This document shows, piece after piece, positions 56,682-64,000 of a DNA stretch of 64,000 nt; positions within the stretch are counted from its first letter, which is position 1; every line of letters begins with the position of its first letter. This DNA is from Mycobacterium sp. MBM. Lineage in GTDB: Bacteria; Actinomycetota; Actinomycetes; Mycobacteriales; Mycobacteriaceae. The stretch lies in assembly GCA_021648845.1 (NCBI GenBank), contig JAKJHY010000007.1:203708-267707 (forward strand), given 5' to 3'. The notes under the pieces are model-generated. The model saw nothing but the letters and a program-made list of their open reading frames with translations, did not search any database and had not been told where the DNA came from. Made by a program: the position numbers and the translations under genes.

Positions 56682-57023
56682 TCAACCGCCCTGGAGTTGG
56701 CGCATCCAGTCCCGCGGCACCCGCTCGCGCGGACCCGGCGCCGGCTGGCCGACAGGGTGTGCCTGCGGCGCAGCCAGATCGGGGCCGTCGTAGTACTCGT
56801 TGGTGGCGTAGTTCCAGAACCAATCCTCGCCGGGTTCGAAGCTACGGATGATGGGATGGCCGGTATCGCGCCAGTGCCGGGAGGCGTGTTTGGACAGCGA
56901 GTCATCGCAGCACCCGATATGCCCGCAGGCCGCGCATCGGCGCAGGTGTACCCACCACCCGCCGGCCGCGTCGCATTCCACGCATCCGGTGCCACTCGGG
57001 GGCACGCTCGGGTCGACGTCCAC
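56682..57023 (-). CDS. UBP-type zinc-finger protein
   Basis: A 113-residue protein with a zf-UBP domain: TGCVECDAAGGWWVHLRRCAACGHIGCCDDSLSKHASRHWRDTGHPIIRSFEPGEDWFW. The spaced Cys/His residues would bind zinc as in ubiquitin-hydrolase fingers; bacterial single-domain copies have no known partner. GTG start. It is 10 nt after zwf and may be cotranscribed with it. Confidence 0.9.
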   Translation of the reverse strand: MDVDPSVPPSGTGCVECDAAGGWWVHLRRCAACGHIGCCDDSLSKHASRHWRDTGHPIIRSFEPGEDWFWNYATNEYYDGPDLAAPQAHPVGQPAPGPRERVPRDWMRQLQGG

Positions 57024-57033
57024 GGAGGAAAGT

Positions 57034-58530
57034 CTACTTCCGCTCGCGCCAGGCGCGCTCGAACGGCAATCGCCAGGCGTTCGGTGCGATCAGCTGGTGG
57101 ATGGCGTTGGGTCCCCAGGTGCCGGGCTGATACAGCTTGGCCGGTGGCGGATCGTCGAGCAACTGAGCCGACCGCTCCCACAGGGATTCGATACCCTCGG
57201 CGGTGGTGAACAGCGTGTGGTCGCCGCGCATGGCGTCCAGGATGAGGCGCTCGTAGGCTTCCAGCACGTCCCCGTTGCCGGGGATCTCGGTGGTGGAGAA
57301 CTGCATGGACATCTTCTCCAGTTTCATGCCGGGTCCGGGGCGCTTGCCGTAGAACGACAGTGACACCCTGGAGTTGTCTGCCAGGTCGAAGGTCAGGTGA
57401 TCGGGCCCCTGGGAGCCGACACCCGATCCGGCCGGGAACATGGTGCGCGGAGCCTCCTTGAAGGCGATCGAGATGATGCGCATGCCTTCGGCCATCTTCT
57501 TGCCGGTCCGCAGATAGATCGGCACCCCGGCCCAGCGCCAGTTGTCGATGCCGACCTTGAGGGCAATGAACGTCTCGGTGTCGGAATCGTTTGCCACACC
57601 GTCCAGTTCGCGATAGCCGGCGAACTGGCCGCGCACCACGTCGTTGCACTGGATGGGGAGCATGGAGCGGAACACCTTGTTCTTCTCCTCGCTGATCGCC
57701 CGCGGCTCCAGCGCGGTGGGCGGCTCCATCACGACGAACGCCATCACCTGGAACAGGTGGGTGACGACCATGTCCTTATAGGCGCCGGTGCTCTCGTAGA
57801 AGTTGGCCCGTTCGTCCAGGCCGAGCATCTCCGGGATGTCGATCTGGATGTGATCGATGAAGTTGCGATTCCAGATCGGCTCGAAAAGACCGTTGGCGAA
57901 CCGGAACGCCAGGATGTTCTGCGCAGCCTCCTTGCCCAGGAAGTGGTCGATTCGGAACACCTGACGCTCATCGAACGTCTCGTGTACGAAATCGTTGAGC
58001 GCGACCGCACTGGCCAGGTCGGTGCCGAACGGCTTCTCCATGACCACCCGGGAACGCTGCACCAGATCGGCCTCCCGCAGCATCGTGATGACCGCCCGGG
58101 CGGCCTTCGGCGGTACCGAAAGGTAATGCAGCCGTTGGGCGTTCCCGCCGAGCCGGGCTTCGGCCTCGGTGACGGCGGCGGCCAGCGCCTGCGGGCCGGC
58201 GCTCTGCGGGACATAATGCAGGATCTTGGCGACATTGGCCCACTGGTCGTCGGTCAGCTTGTGCGTGCCGAACCGGTCGATGGCGTCCTTGACCAGCACG
58301 CGGAACTCGTCGTCGGTGAGATCTTCCAGCGAGGTCCCCACCACCTGGATGTGCGGCGCCAGCTCCGACTGGTCCAGATAGGCCATGCCGGGCAGCAGCT
58401 TGCGCTTGGCCAGATCGCCGGTGGCGCCGAACAGCACGATGACATGAGGTTCGAGCGGGTCGGTGTCCCGGCGGTGCGGGCGGGCACCCGGTGCGGGGTA
58501 GGCAATGGTCTGTGGATTCTCGGCGGCCAT
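57034..58530 (-). CDS. zwf: Glucose-6-phosphate dehydrogenase
   Basis: A 498-residue enzyme of the oxidative pentose phosphate pathway. The NADP site is VIVLFGATGDLAKRKLLPGMAYL and the substrate site is VFRIDHFLGKEAAQNILAFRFAN, with its catalytic His. Length and motifs are complete. It starts with ATG at 58530, divergent from an SRPBCC gene. Confidence 0.96.
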   Translation of the reverse strand: MAAENPQTIAYPAPGARPHRRDTDPLEPHVIVLFGATGDLAKRKLLPGMAYLDQSELAPHIQVVGTSLEDLTDDEFRVLVKDAIDRFGTHKLTDDQWANVAKILHYVPQSAGPQALAAAVTEAEARLGGNAQRLHYLSVPPKAARAVITMLREADLVQRSRVVMEKPFGTDLASAVALNDFVHETFDERQVFRIDHFLGKEAAQNILAFRFANGLFEPIWNRNFIDHIQIDIPEMLGLDERANFYESTGAYKDMVVTHLFQVMAFVVMEPPTALEPRAISEEKNKVFRSMLPIQCNDVVRGQFAGYRELDGVANDSDTETFIALKVGIDNWRWAGVPIYLRTGKKMAEGMRIISIAFKEAPRTMFPAGSGVGSQGPDHLTFDLADNSRVSLSFYGKRPGPGMKLEKMSMQFSTTEIPGNGDVLEAYERLILDAMRGDHTLFTTAEGIESLWERSAQLLDDPPPAKLYQPGTWGPNAIHQLIAPNAWRLPFERAWRERK

Positions 58531-58586
58531 GTCGGGGATGTTGCCATCCGCACGTTAACGCTGCGCGACATCGCTACTGTCAGGCC

Positions 58587-59027
58587 ATGGCAACCAGCGT
58601 TTCCCGTGAAGTGGTCATCGAAGCGACACCCGAGGAGATCCTCGCCGTCGTCGCCGATGTCGAATCGACCCCCACCTGGTCACCCCAGTATCAGAAGGCC
58701 GAGGTGGTGGACCGCGACGAGCAGGGCCGCCCGCATCGCGTCGTCCAGACCATCAAGACGGTCGGCATCAGCGATCAGCTGACCATCGACTACACCTGGG
58801 AGGAGAACAAGGTCAGCTGGGTGCTGGTCAAGGCCAGTCAGCTGAAATCCCAGGAATGCAGCTACACACTGACCCCGGAGGGCGATGAGACCCGGGTGCG
58901 CTTCGACATGACCATCGATCTGGCGATCCCGCTGCCCGGCTTCCTGCTCAAGAAGGTCATGTCCGGGGCCATCGACGTGGCCACCGACGGTCTGCGCAAG
59001 CAGGTGCTGAAGGTCAAGAAGGGGTGA
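58587..59027 (+). CDS. SRPBCC-family lipid/polyketide-binding protein
   Basis: A 146-residue START-fold (polyketide cyclase 2-like) protein: SREVVIEATPEEILAVVADVESTPTWSPQYQKAEVVDRDEQGRPHRV is characteristic of the mycobacterial group found next to CoA-transferases. It probably carries a hydrophobic ligand. Its stop overlaps the start of the CoA-transferase (GTGA). A paralogue lies at 60219 on the other side of that gene. Confidence 0.9.
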   Translation: MATSVSREVVIEATPEEILAVVADVESTPTWSPQYQKAEVVDRDEQGRPHRVVQTIKTVGISDQLTIDYTWEENKVSWVLVKASQLKSQECSYTLTPEGDETRVRFDMTIDLAIPLPGFLLKKVMSGAIDVATDGLRKQVLKVKKG

Positions 59028-60127
59028 GCGGCCCCCTGACCGGGGTGAAGGTCATCGAGCTCGGCGGCATCGGACCGGGGCCGCACGCGGGGATGATGCT
59101 GGCCGACCTTGGTGCCGATGTGGTGCGCGTCCGGCGCCCGAGCCGGAGCGGGCGAAGCGACGGGGGACCCCACGGCCTGCCGATGCCCGCCGAGAATGTC
59201 GATCTTTTGCACCGCGGCAAACGCGTCGTCGACCTCGACGTCAAGGCCGAACCCCGGACGCTGCTCGACCTGGCCGCCAAGGCCGATGTGCTGCTGGACT
59301 GCTTCCGGCCCGGTACCTGCGAACGCCTGGGCATCGGCCCGGACGCGTGCGCCGCGGTCAACCCGCGGCTGATCTTCGCCCGGATCACCGGCTGGGGCCA
59401 GGACGGGCCGCTGGCGCACACCGCCGGCCACGACATCAACTACCTGTCGCAGACCGGTGTGCTGAGCGCCATCGGCTATCGGGACCGTCCGCCGGTCGCC
59501 CCGCTGAACCTGGTCGCCGATTTCGGCGGCGGTTCGATGCTGGTGCTCGTCGGTATCGTCACCGCTCTCTTCGAACGGGAGCGCTCCGGCGTCGGGCAGG
59601 TGATCGACGCCGCCATGGTCGACGGAGTCAGCATGCTCGCACAGATGATGTGGACCATGAACGCGACGGGATCCCTTGCCGACCAACGGGAGTCATTTCT
59701 GCTCGACGGCGGCGCACCGTTCTACCGGGTCTATGAGACCGCCGACGGCGGGCACATGGCGGTGGGGTCGATCGAGCCGCTGTTCTTCGCCGCACTGCTC
59801 GCCGGTCTCGGTCTGTGTCCCGACGAGGTACCCGCACAGTTCGACCGGGACCGATGGCCCGACCTGCGTGCGGTCTTCGAAGCGCGGTTTGCCACCCGCA
59901 CACGTGCTCAGTAGACGGACATCTTCGCCGGCACCGATGCCTGCGTCACCCCGGTGCTGCGCTGGTCCGAGGCCGCCGAGAGTGCGCACCTGCGGGCCAG
60001 GGGCACGCTGGTCGACGCGCACGGTGTGCGCCAGGCCGCCGCCGCGCCGCGATTCTCCCGGACCCCGTCCGCGCCGGTCGGCTCACCACCGCAGCAGACC
60101 ACGGCGCCGGCCGATGTCGGTTGGTAG
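59024..60127 (+). pseudogene. CaiB/BaiF CoA-transferase interrupted by in-frame TAG
   Basis: A class III CoA-transferase/alpha-methylacyl-CoA racemase-like gene. The N-terminal part (296 codons) has VKVIELGGIGPGPHAGMMLADLGADVVRV, DVLLDCFRPGTCERLG and RITGWGQDGPLAHTAGHDINYL, the latter with the catalytic Asp. A TAG at 59912-59914 sits where relatives have Trp (RAQ-stop-TDIFAGTDACVTPVL); reading through restores a normal C-terminus up to TAG 60125-60127. One base change (TGG to TAG), or a sequencing error, explains it. The truncated product lacks the conserved end. Confidence 0.85.
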
Positions 60128-60218
60128 GACGGGTTTGCTGCTGGCGTCGACGCACATAATCAACACGCAGATCGCCGAAATCCTTGCGGGAGTCTAAGAG
60201 CGGTCTTATATTTGCTTG

Positions 60219-60656
60219 ATGGCTGTCAGAGCGTCGAGAGAAATCCTCTTCGACGCCTCGCCGGAGGCGATTCTTGATGCGCTCGCCGATATCGACGAGG
60301 TGCCGACCTGGTCCACCCTGCACCGGTCCGCCGAGGTAGTGGACCGTCACCCCGACGGCAGGCCCCATCACGTCAAGGCGACCGTGAAGATCATGGGGAT
60401 CACCGATCGGGAGATCCTGGAGTATCACTGGGGCGAGGACTGGATGGTCTGGGACGCCCAGGACACCTTCCAACAGCGCGGCCAGCACGGTGAGTACAAG
60501 CTGATCCGTGAGGGTGACCGCACCCGGGTCCGCTTCGACCTCATCATCGACCTGGCCGCACCCATCCCGGAGTTCCTGCTCCGCCGGGCCAGGAATCTGG
60601 TGCTCGACAACGCCGTCGACCGGTTGCGAACCCGGGTCACGCGTTTCTACGGCTAG
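60219..60656 (+). CDS. SRPBCC-family protein (paralogue)
   Basis: A 145-residue START-fold protein related to the 58587 gene: SREILFDASPEAILDALADIDEVPTWSTLHRSAEVVDRHPDGRPHHV. The two bracket the broken CoA-transferase, which suggests a tandem duplication in a lipid-related cluster. ATG 60219; a TTG directly before it is less likely. Ligand unknown. Confidence 0.88.
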   Translation: MAVRASREILFDASPEAILDALADIDEVPTWSTLHRSAEVVDRHPDGRPHHVKATVKIMGITDREILEYHWGEDWMVWDAQDTFQQRGQHGEYKLIREGDRTRVRFDLIIDLAAPIPEFLLRRARNLVLDNAVDRLRTRVTRFYG

Positions 60657-60720
60657 CCGCGCTTGCCAGGGCTAACGGCGCCGAAACAGCGCCGCAACAC
60701 GGCCGGCCTAGTCTCGGCAG

Positions 60721-61419
60721 ATGGGGGTCAGGCGGTCGGTGCTACTGGAGCGCTTGATCGCCGAACGGGCGGGCACCTCCCAGGACGGCGTACTCGGTGA
60801 GTTGCGTCGCGCCATCCTCGACGGCGGCGTCCCGCCGGGCACACCGATCCCGCTGTCCGACGTCGCCGAGGTGTTCGGGGTCAGCCAGATCCCGGTCCGC
60901 GAGGCGTTGAAGACCCTGGTGGCCGAGGGGCTGGTATCGCACCGCCGCAACGGGGGGTACACGGTGGCGTTGCTGACCGCCCAGGAATTGCGCGAAATGT
61001 ACATCGTCCGGGAGACATTGGAATCTGCCTCGCTGACCGCCGCGGTGCACAACGCCACCGACACCGACCGGGCCGCCGCGGTGATGGCCAACCAGCGTCT
61101 GGAGCAGGCCATCCGGGACGGCGACGCGACCGCATACCACCGCGGCAGCAGGAAGTTTCACGCCGCGCTCACCGGCCCGTCACGCATGCACCGGCTCCTG
61201 CACATGCTCGAAGGCGCCTGGAACGTCACCGAACCGGTGCAGTCGATGGTGCATGTGAGCCCCGCCGACCGCGCGGTATTGCATGCCGACCACCGGGCCA
61301 TGTTGGAGGCGTTCCTGGCCGGTGATGTCACCGCGCTGCTCGACGCCTCCGAACAGCACGCCGCCCGGCTCAACGCCGTCATCGCCACCCTGCCGCGCGA
61401 CACCGGGCTGCTGGCGTGA
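60721..61419 (+). CDS. GntR-family (FadR/FCD) regulator
   Basis: A 232-residue regulator: winged helix IPLSDVAEVFGVSQIPVREALKTLVAEGLVSHRRNGGYTV and an all-helical FCD ligand domain with metal-site residues (RLLHMLEGAW, ADHRAMLEAFLAGD). It is 80 bp upstream of an NCS1 transporter and a hydantoin-racemase-like gene, and probably controls them in response to a hydantoin or purine breakdown product. Confidence 0.92.
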   Translation: MGVRRSVLLERLIAERAGTSQDGVLGELRRAILDGGVPPGTPIPLSDVAEVFGVSQIPVREALKTLVAEGLVSHRRNGGYTVALLTAQELREMYIVRETLESASLTAAVHNATDTDRAAAVMANQRLEQAIRDGDATAYHRGSRKFHAALTGPSRMHRLLHMLEGAWNVTEPVQSMVHVSPADRAVLHADHRAMLEAFLAGDVTALLDASEQHAARLNAVIATLPRDTGLLA

Positions 61420-61498
61420 GCGAATATATTTTCGCTGCAACCGCACGATAGTTCCGGGGAAACAGCGGGGAAACAACGCGGCCGGATAGTCGGCAACC

Positions 61499-63046
61499 AT
61501 GACCGATACCGTTGTACCCCCGCATAACGCGCCCCCGGGAGCCGTTGTCGGCGCCGGTGACATCGTCGAAGCCGCCGGTCACCCGGTCGGTGGCGGCGTA
61601 ATCAAACCCGGCTACGACCCCCGCCTGACGAACGAGGACCTCGCCCCGCTGGGCAAACAAACCTGGACCTCGTACAACATCTTCGCGTTCTGGATGTCCG
61701 ATGTGCACAGCGTCGGCGGCTATGTCACCGCCGGCAGCCTGTTCGCGCTCGGCCTGGCCAGCTGGCAGGTGCTGGTGGCGCTGCTGGTCGGCATCAGCAT
61801 CGTGTACTTCTTCTGCAACCTGGTGGCCAAACCCAGCCAGGTGGCCGGAGTGCCGTACCCGGTGATCTGCCGCACCGTGTTCGGTGTGCTGGGGGCGAAC
61901 ATCCCGGCCATCATCCGCGGCCTGATCGCGGTGGCGTGGTACGGCATCCAGACCTTCCTGGCCTCGGCGGCACTGGATATCGTGCTGATCAAACTGTTCC
62001 CGAGCCTGGCGCCGTACGCGGTGGTCGCCGACTACGGGTTCGCGGGACTGTCGCTGCTGGGCTGGGGCAGCTTCCTGCTGTTGTGGGTGCTGCAGGCCTG
62101 TGTGTTCTGGCGCGGCATGGAGTCGATCCGCAAGTTCATCGACTTCTGCGGGCCGGCGGTCTACGTCGTCATGTTCATCCTGTGCGGGTACCTGATCAGC
62201 AAGGCCGGCTGGGGTGCCATCGACCTGAACCTCGGCTCGGTCACCTACACCGGTTGGTCGTCGGTGCCGGTCATGCTGGGCGCCATCGCACTGGTCGTCT
62301 CCTACTTCTCCGGCCCGATGCTCAACTTCGGCGACTTCTCCCGATACGGAAAGTCGTACGAGGCGGTCAAGAAGGGCAACCTGCTGGGCTTGCCGGTCAA
62401 CTTCCTGGTGTTCTCGGTGCTGGTGGTCGTCACCGCATCGCTGACCCTGCCGGTGTTCGGTGAGCTCATCACCGACCCGGTGGAGACGGTGGCCCGCATC
62501 GACAGCACCTTCGCAATCGTTCTGGGGGCGTTGACCTTCGCCATCGCCACCATCGGTATCAACATCGTCGCCAACTTCATCTCCCCGGCGTTCGACTTCT
62601 CCAACGTCAGCCCGCAGCGCATCAGCTGGCGCGCCGGCGGCATGATCGCCGCCGTCGGCTCGGTCCTGATCACACCGTGGAACCTGTACAACAATCCCGA
62701 GGTCATCCACTACACGCTGGAAACCCTGGGCGCGTTCATCGGCCCGCTGTTCGGCGTGCTGATCGCCGACTACTACCTGATCCGCAAGCAGAAGGTGGTG
62801 GTGGATGATCTGTTCACCATGGACGAGTCCGGGAAGTACTGGTACACCAAGGGATACAACAAGGTGGCCGTCATCGCCACCGTCGTGGGCGCCGTCCTGG
62901 CGATGATCCCGGTGCTGCTCGGCGGGTCGGTGACCGGCATGCACACCGCCGCGCAGTACAGCTGGTTCATCGGCTGCGGTGTCGGCTTCGCCATCTACTA
63001 CCTGTTGGGCAAGCGGGACGCACTGGTTGCAGAATCGGTGTCGTGA
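61499..63046 (+). CDS. NCS1-family nucleobase/hydantoin transporter
   Basis: A 515-residue cation symporter with about 12 membrane helices. PLGKQTWTSYNIFAFWMSDVHSVGGY at the N-terminus and YGIQTFLAS, FSGPMLNFGDFSRYGKS are NCS1 signatures. Substrates in the family include allantoin, cytosine, uracil and hydantoins; the downstream racemase favours a hydantoin or allantoin. Its stop overlaps the next start by 4 nt. Confidence 0.93.
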   Translation: MTDTVVPPHNAPPGAVVGAGDIVEAAGHPVGGGVIKPGYDPRLTNEDLAPLGKQTWTSYNIFAFWMSDVHSVGGYVTAGSLFALGLASWQVLVALLVGISIVYFFCNLVAKPSQVAGVPYPVICRTVFGVLGANIPAIIRGLIAVAWYGIQTFLASAALDIVLIKLFPSLAPYAVVADYGFAGLSLLGWGSFLLLWVLQACVFWRGMESIRKFIDFCGPAVYVVMFILCGYLISKAGWGAIDLNLGSVTYTGWSSVPVMLGAIALVVSYFSGPMLNFGDFSRYGKSYEAVKKGNLLGLPVNFLVFSVLVVVTASLTLPVFGELITDPVETVARIDSTFAIVLGALTFAIATIGINIVANFISPAFDFSNVSPQRISWRAGGMIAAVGSVLITPWNLYNNPEVIHYTLETLGAFIGPLFGVLIADYYLIRKQKVVVDDLFTMDESGKYWYTKGYNKVAVIATVVGAVLAMIPVLLGGSVTGMHTAAQYSWFIGCGVGFAIYYLLGKRDALVAESVS

Positions 63047-63759
63047 CACGCATCTGGGTGATCAATCCGAACACCACCCGGGCCATGACCTCGACCATCG
63101 AGGTCTGCGCCCGGGCGGTGGCGGCCCACGGGACCGAGGTGGTCGGCATCACCTCGGAGTTCGGGCCGCCGTCCATCGAGAGCCACTACGACGAGGCGAT
63201 GAGCGTGCCCGGCCTGCTGGCCGCGATCCGGCGCGGTGAGGCCGGCGGCGTCGACGGTTACGTCATCGCCTGCTTCGGGGATCCGGGCCTGGACGCGGCC
63301 CGGGAACTGGCCACCGGCCCGGTGGTCGGCATCGCCGAGGCCGCCATGCAGACCGCCAGTCATCTGGGCCGCGGCTTCAGCATCGTGACCACGCTGGGCC
63401 GCACCATGGGACGCGCCACCGATCTCGCGGAACGTTATGGGATGCAACGGTTCTGCCTGGGTATCCACGCCTGCGAAATTCCGGTGCTGGACCTCGAAAC
63501 CGATCCGATGGCAATGAAACTCGTCACCGATGCCTGCCGGGAAGCGGTTGAGCAGGACGGTTCCGACGCGGTGGTGCTGGGCTGTGCCGGGATGGCCGAC
63601 ATGTGCAGGCACATCTCCGAGGAGATCGGCGTCCCTGTCGTCGACGGTGTCACCGCCGCGACGCTGACCGTGCAGTCGCTGGTGAGGATGGGGTTGCGCA
63701 CCGGCAAGCGCGGGGAGTTCGCGGCACCTCCGGCCAAGGAGTACGTCTCACCGGCCTAG
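63043..63759 (+). CDS. Hydantoin/allantoin racemase-like protein
   Basis: A 238-residue Asp/Glu-racemase superfamily protein: IWVINPNTTRAMTS, VIACFGDPGLDAAREL and VVLGCAGMADMCRHI. The cysteines in ACFGDPG and LGCAGM are the two catalytic acids/bases of the racemase fold. It fits hydantoin racemase or allantoin racemase (HpxA). Co-translated with the transporter. Confidence 0.9.
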   Translation: MTRIWVINPNTTRAMTSTIEVCARAVAAHGTEVVGITSEFGPPSIESHYDEAMSVPGLLAAIRRGEAGGVDGYVIACFGDPGLDAARELATGPVVGIAEAAMQTASHLGRGFSIVTTLGRTMGRATDLAERYGMQRFCLGIHACEIPVLDLETDPMAMKLVTDACREAVEQDGSDAVVLGCAGMADMCRHISEEIGVPVVDGVTAATLTVQSLVRMGLRTGKRGEFAAPPAKEYVSPA

Positions 63760-63850
63760 GTCGTGGTGGCGGGGCCGGCGGCGTGTGCTGCCGCCGGGCC
63801 TGCTGTGGCGGCTGGTTTTCTCTGTGGAGTTGTCAAGGTGCGTACAGGGT

Positions 63851-64000
63851 TTATGCGGCGGCGGGTTGGGTGGTCATGGTGCGTCGGGTGTGTGAGCGCA
63901 AATGTTCCGGTTCGGGTCCGGTCGGGTCATGGGGTGGGATGAACCAGGGGTGGCGGTCGGCGCCGAGGTAGACCTGCCAACCGCCGTGATGAATCGCGGT
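63851..64000 (-). CDS. DUF222/HNH (13E12-type) protein, C-terminal part only
   Basis: The last 49 codons of a gene that runs off the window edge: GGWQVYLGADRHPWFIPP and PEHLRSHTRRTMTT, ending in Ala-rich residues. This matches the C-terminus of the 13E12-repeat family (DUF222 with HNH nuclease domain), which is multicopy and linked to mobile elements in mycobacteria. The HNH domain itself is outside the window. Confidence 0.75.
   Translation of the reverse strand, partial: TAIHHGGWQVYLGADRHPWFIPPHDPTGPEPEHLRSHTRRTMTTQPAAA

Noticed and set aside
61379..63049. 556-codon minus-strand open frame opposite the NCS1 transporter
   Set aside because: Shadow of the transporter; Asp/Gln/Arg-rich with no domain signature.

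Overview
The window is a 64 kb piece of a high-GC actinobacterial chromosome, almost certainly a mycobacterium of the Mycolicibacterium type. It carries mycothiol synthase (mshD), LmeA, DesA1, an encapsulin-DyP pair, GlnR, an LCP cell-wall ligase and a 13E12-type DUF222/HNH fragment. Its gene order, compared from memory, follows M. tuberculosis from purC (Rv0780) to the Rv0826 region. Most genes are packed with 4-nt ATGA/GTGA overlaps and many start with GTG or TTG.

Region 1 (1-24.2 kb) holds de novo purine genes scattered along one strand: purC, purS-purQ, purL, purF and purM. Between them sit oligopeptidase B, a TetR regulator, a glutathione peroxidase-like thiol peroxidase, a DUF2334 protein, a KstD-like flavoprotein, a PAP2 phosphatase, an MBL hydrolase, an encapsulin with its DyP peroxidase cargo, an M18 aminopeptidase with an internal 36-bp tandem repeat, a CPA-type antiporter, an alpha/beta hydrolase, an orphan Mce protein and small conserved proteins.

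Region 2 (24.2-33 kb) has DUF3073, a YgfZ-like folate protein, an aminodeoxychorismate lyase, and an intergenic block that looks like a small attenuator-type RNA. A minus-strand sulfur operon follows (DUF4395, cysA2, sseC2), preceded by a poly-cysteine leader peptide, with thioredoxin-lmeA upstream of it. glnR-mshD run divergently.

Region 3 (33-39.7 kb) is an arsenic/cadmium resistance island: ArsR and CadI divergent, then arsR-acr3-arsC-arsD-arsA, a second arsenate reductase, a DUF3349 gene and an ArsR-ArsC fusion. Three sites share the operator-like motif TTGACrTATrTCGAA. The island separates mshD from the phosphate genes.

Region 4 (39.7-51 kb) is the high-affinity phosphate system pstS-C-A-B with Pho-box-like repeats, convergent phoU with a broken phoU fragment beside it, an LCP ligase, desA1-dus, a TetR and an MpaB-family oxygenase.

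Region 5 (51-64 kb) has a membrane Ser/Thr kinase, tRNAs Lys(-), Glu, Asp and Phe, a DUF218 protein, two TetR genes, a carotenoid-desaturase-like oxidoreductase, zwf, and a CoA-transferase interrupted by an in-frame stop between two SRPBCC paralogues. A GntR/NCS1 transporter/hydantoin racemase module and the edge of a DUF222/HNH gene complete it.
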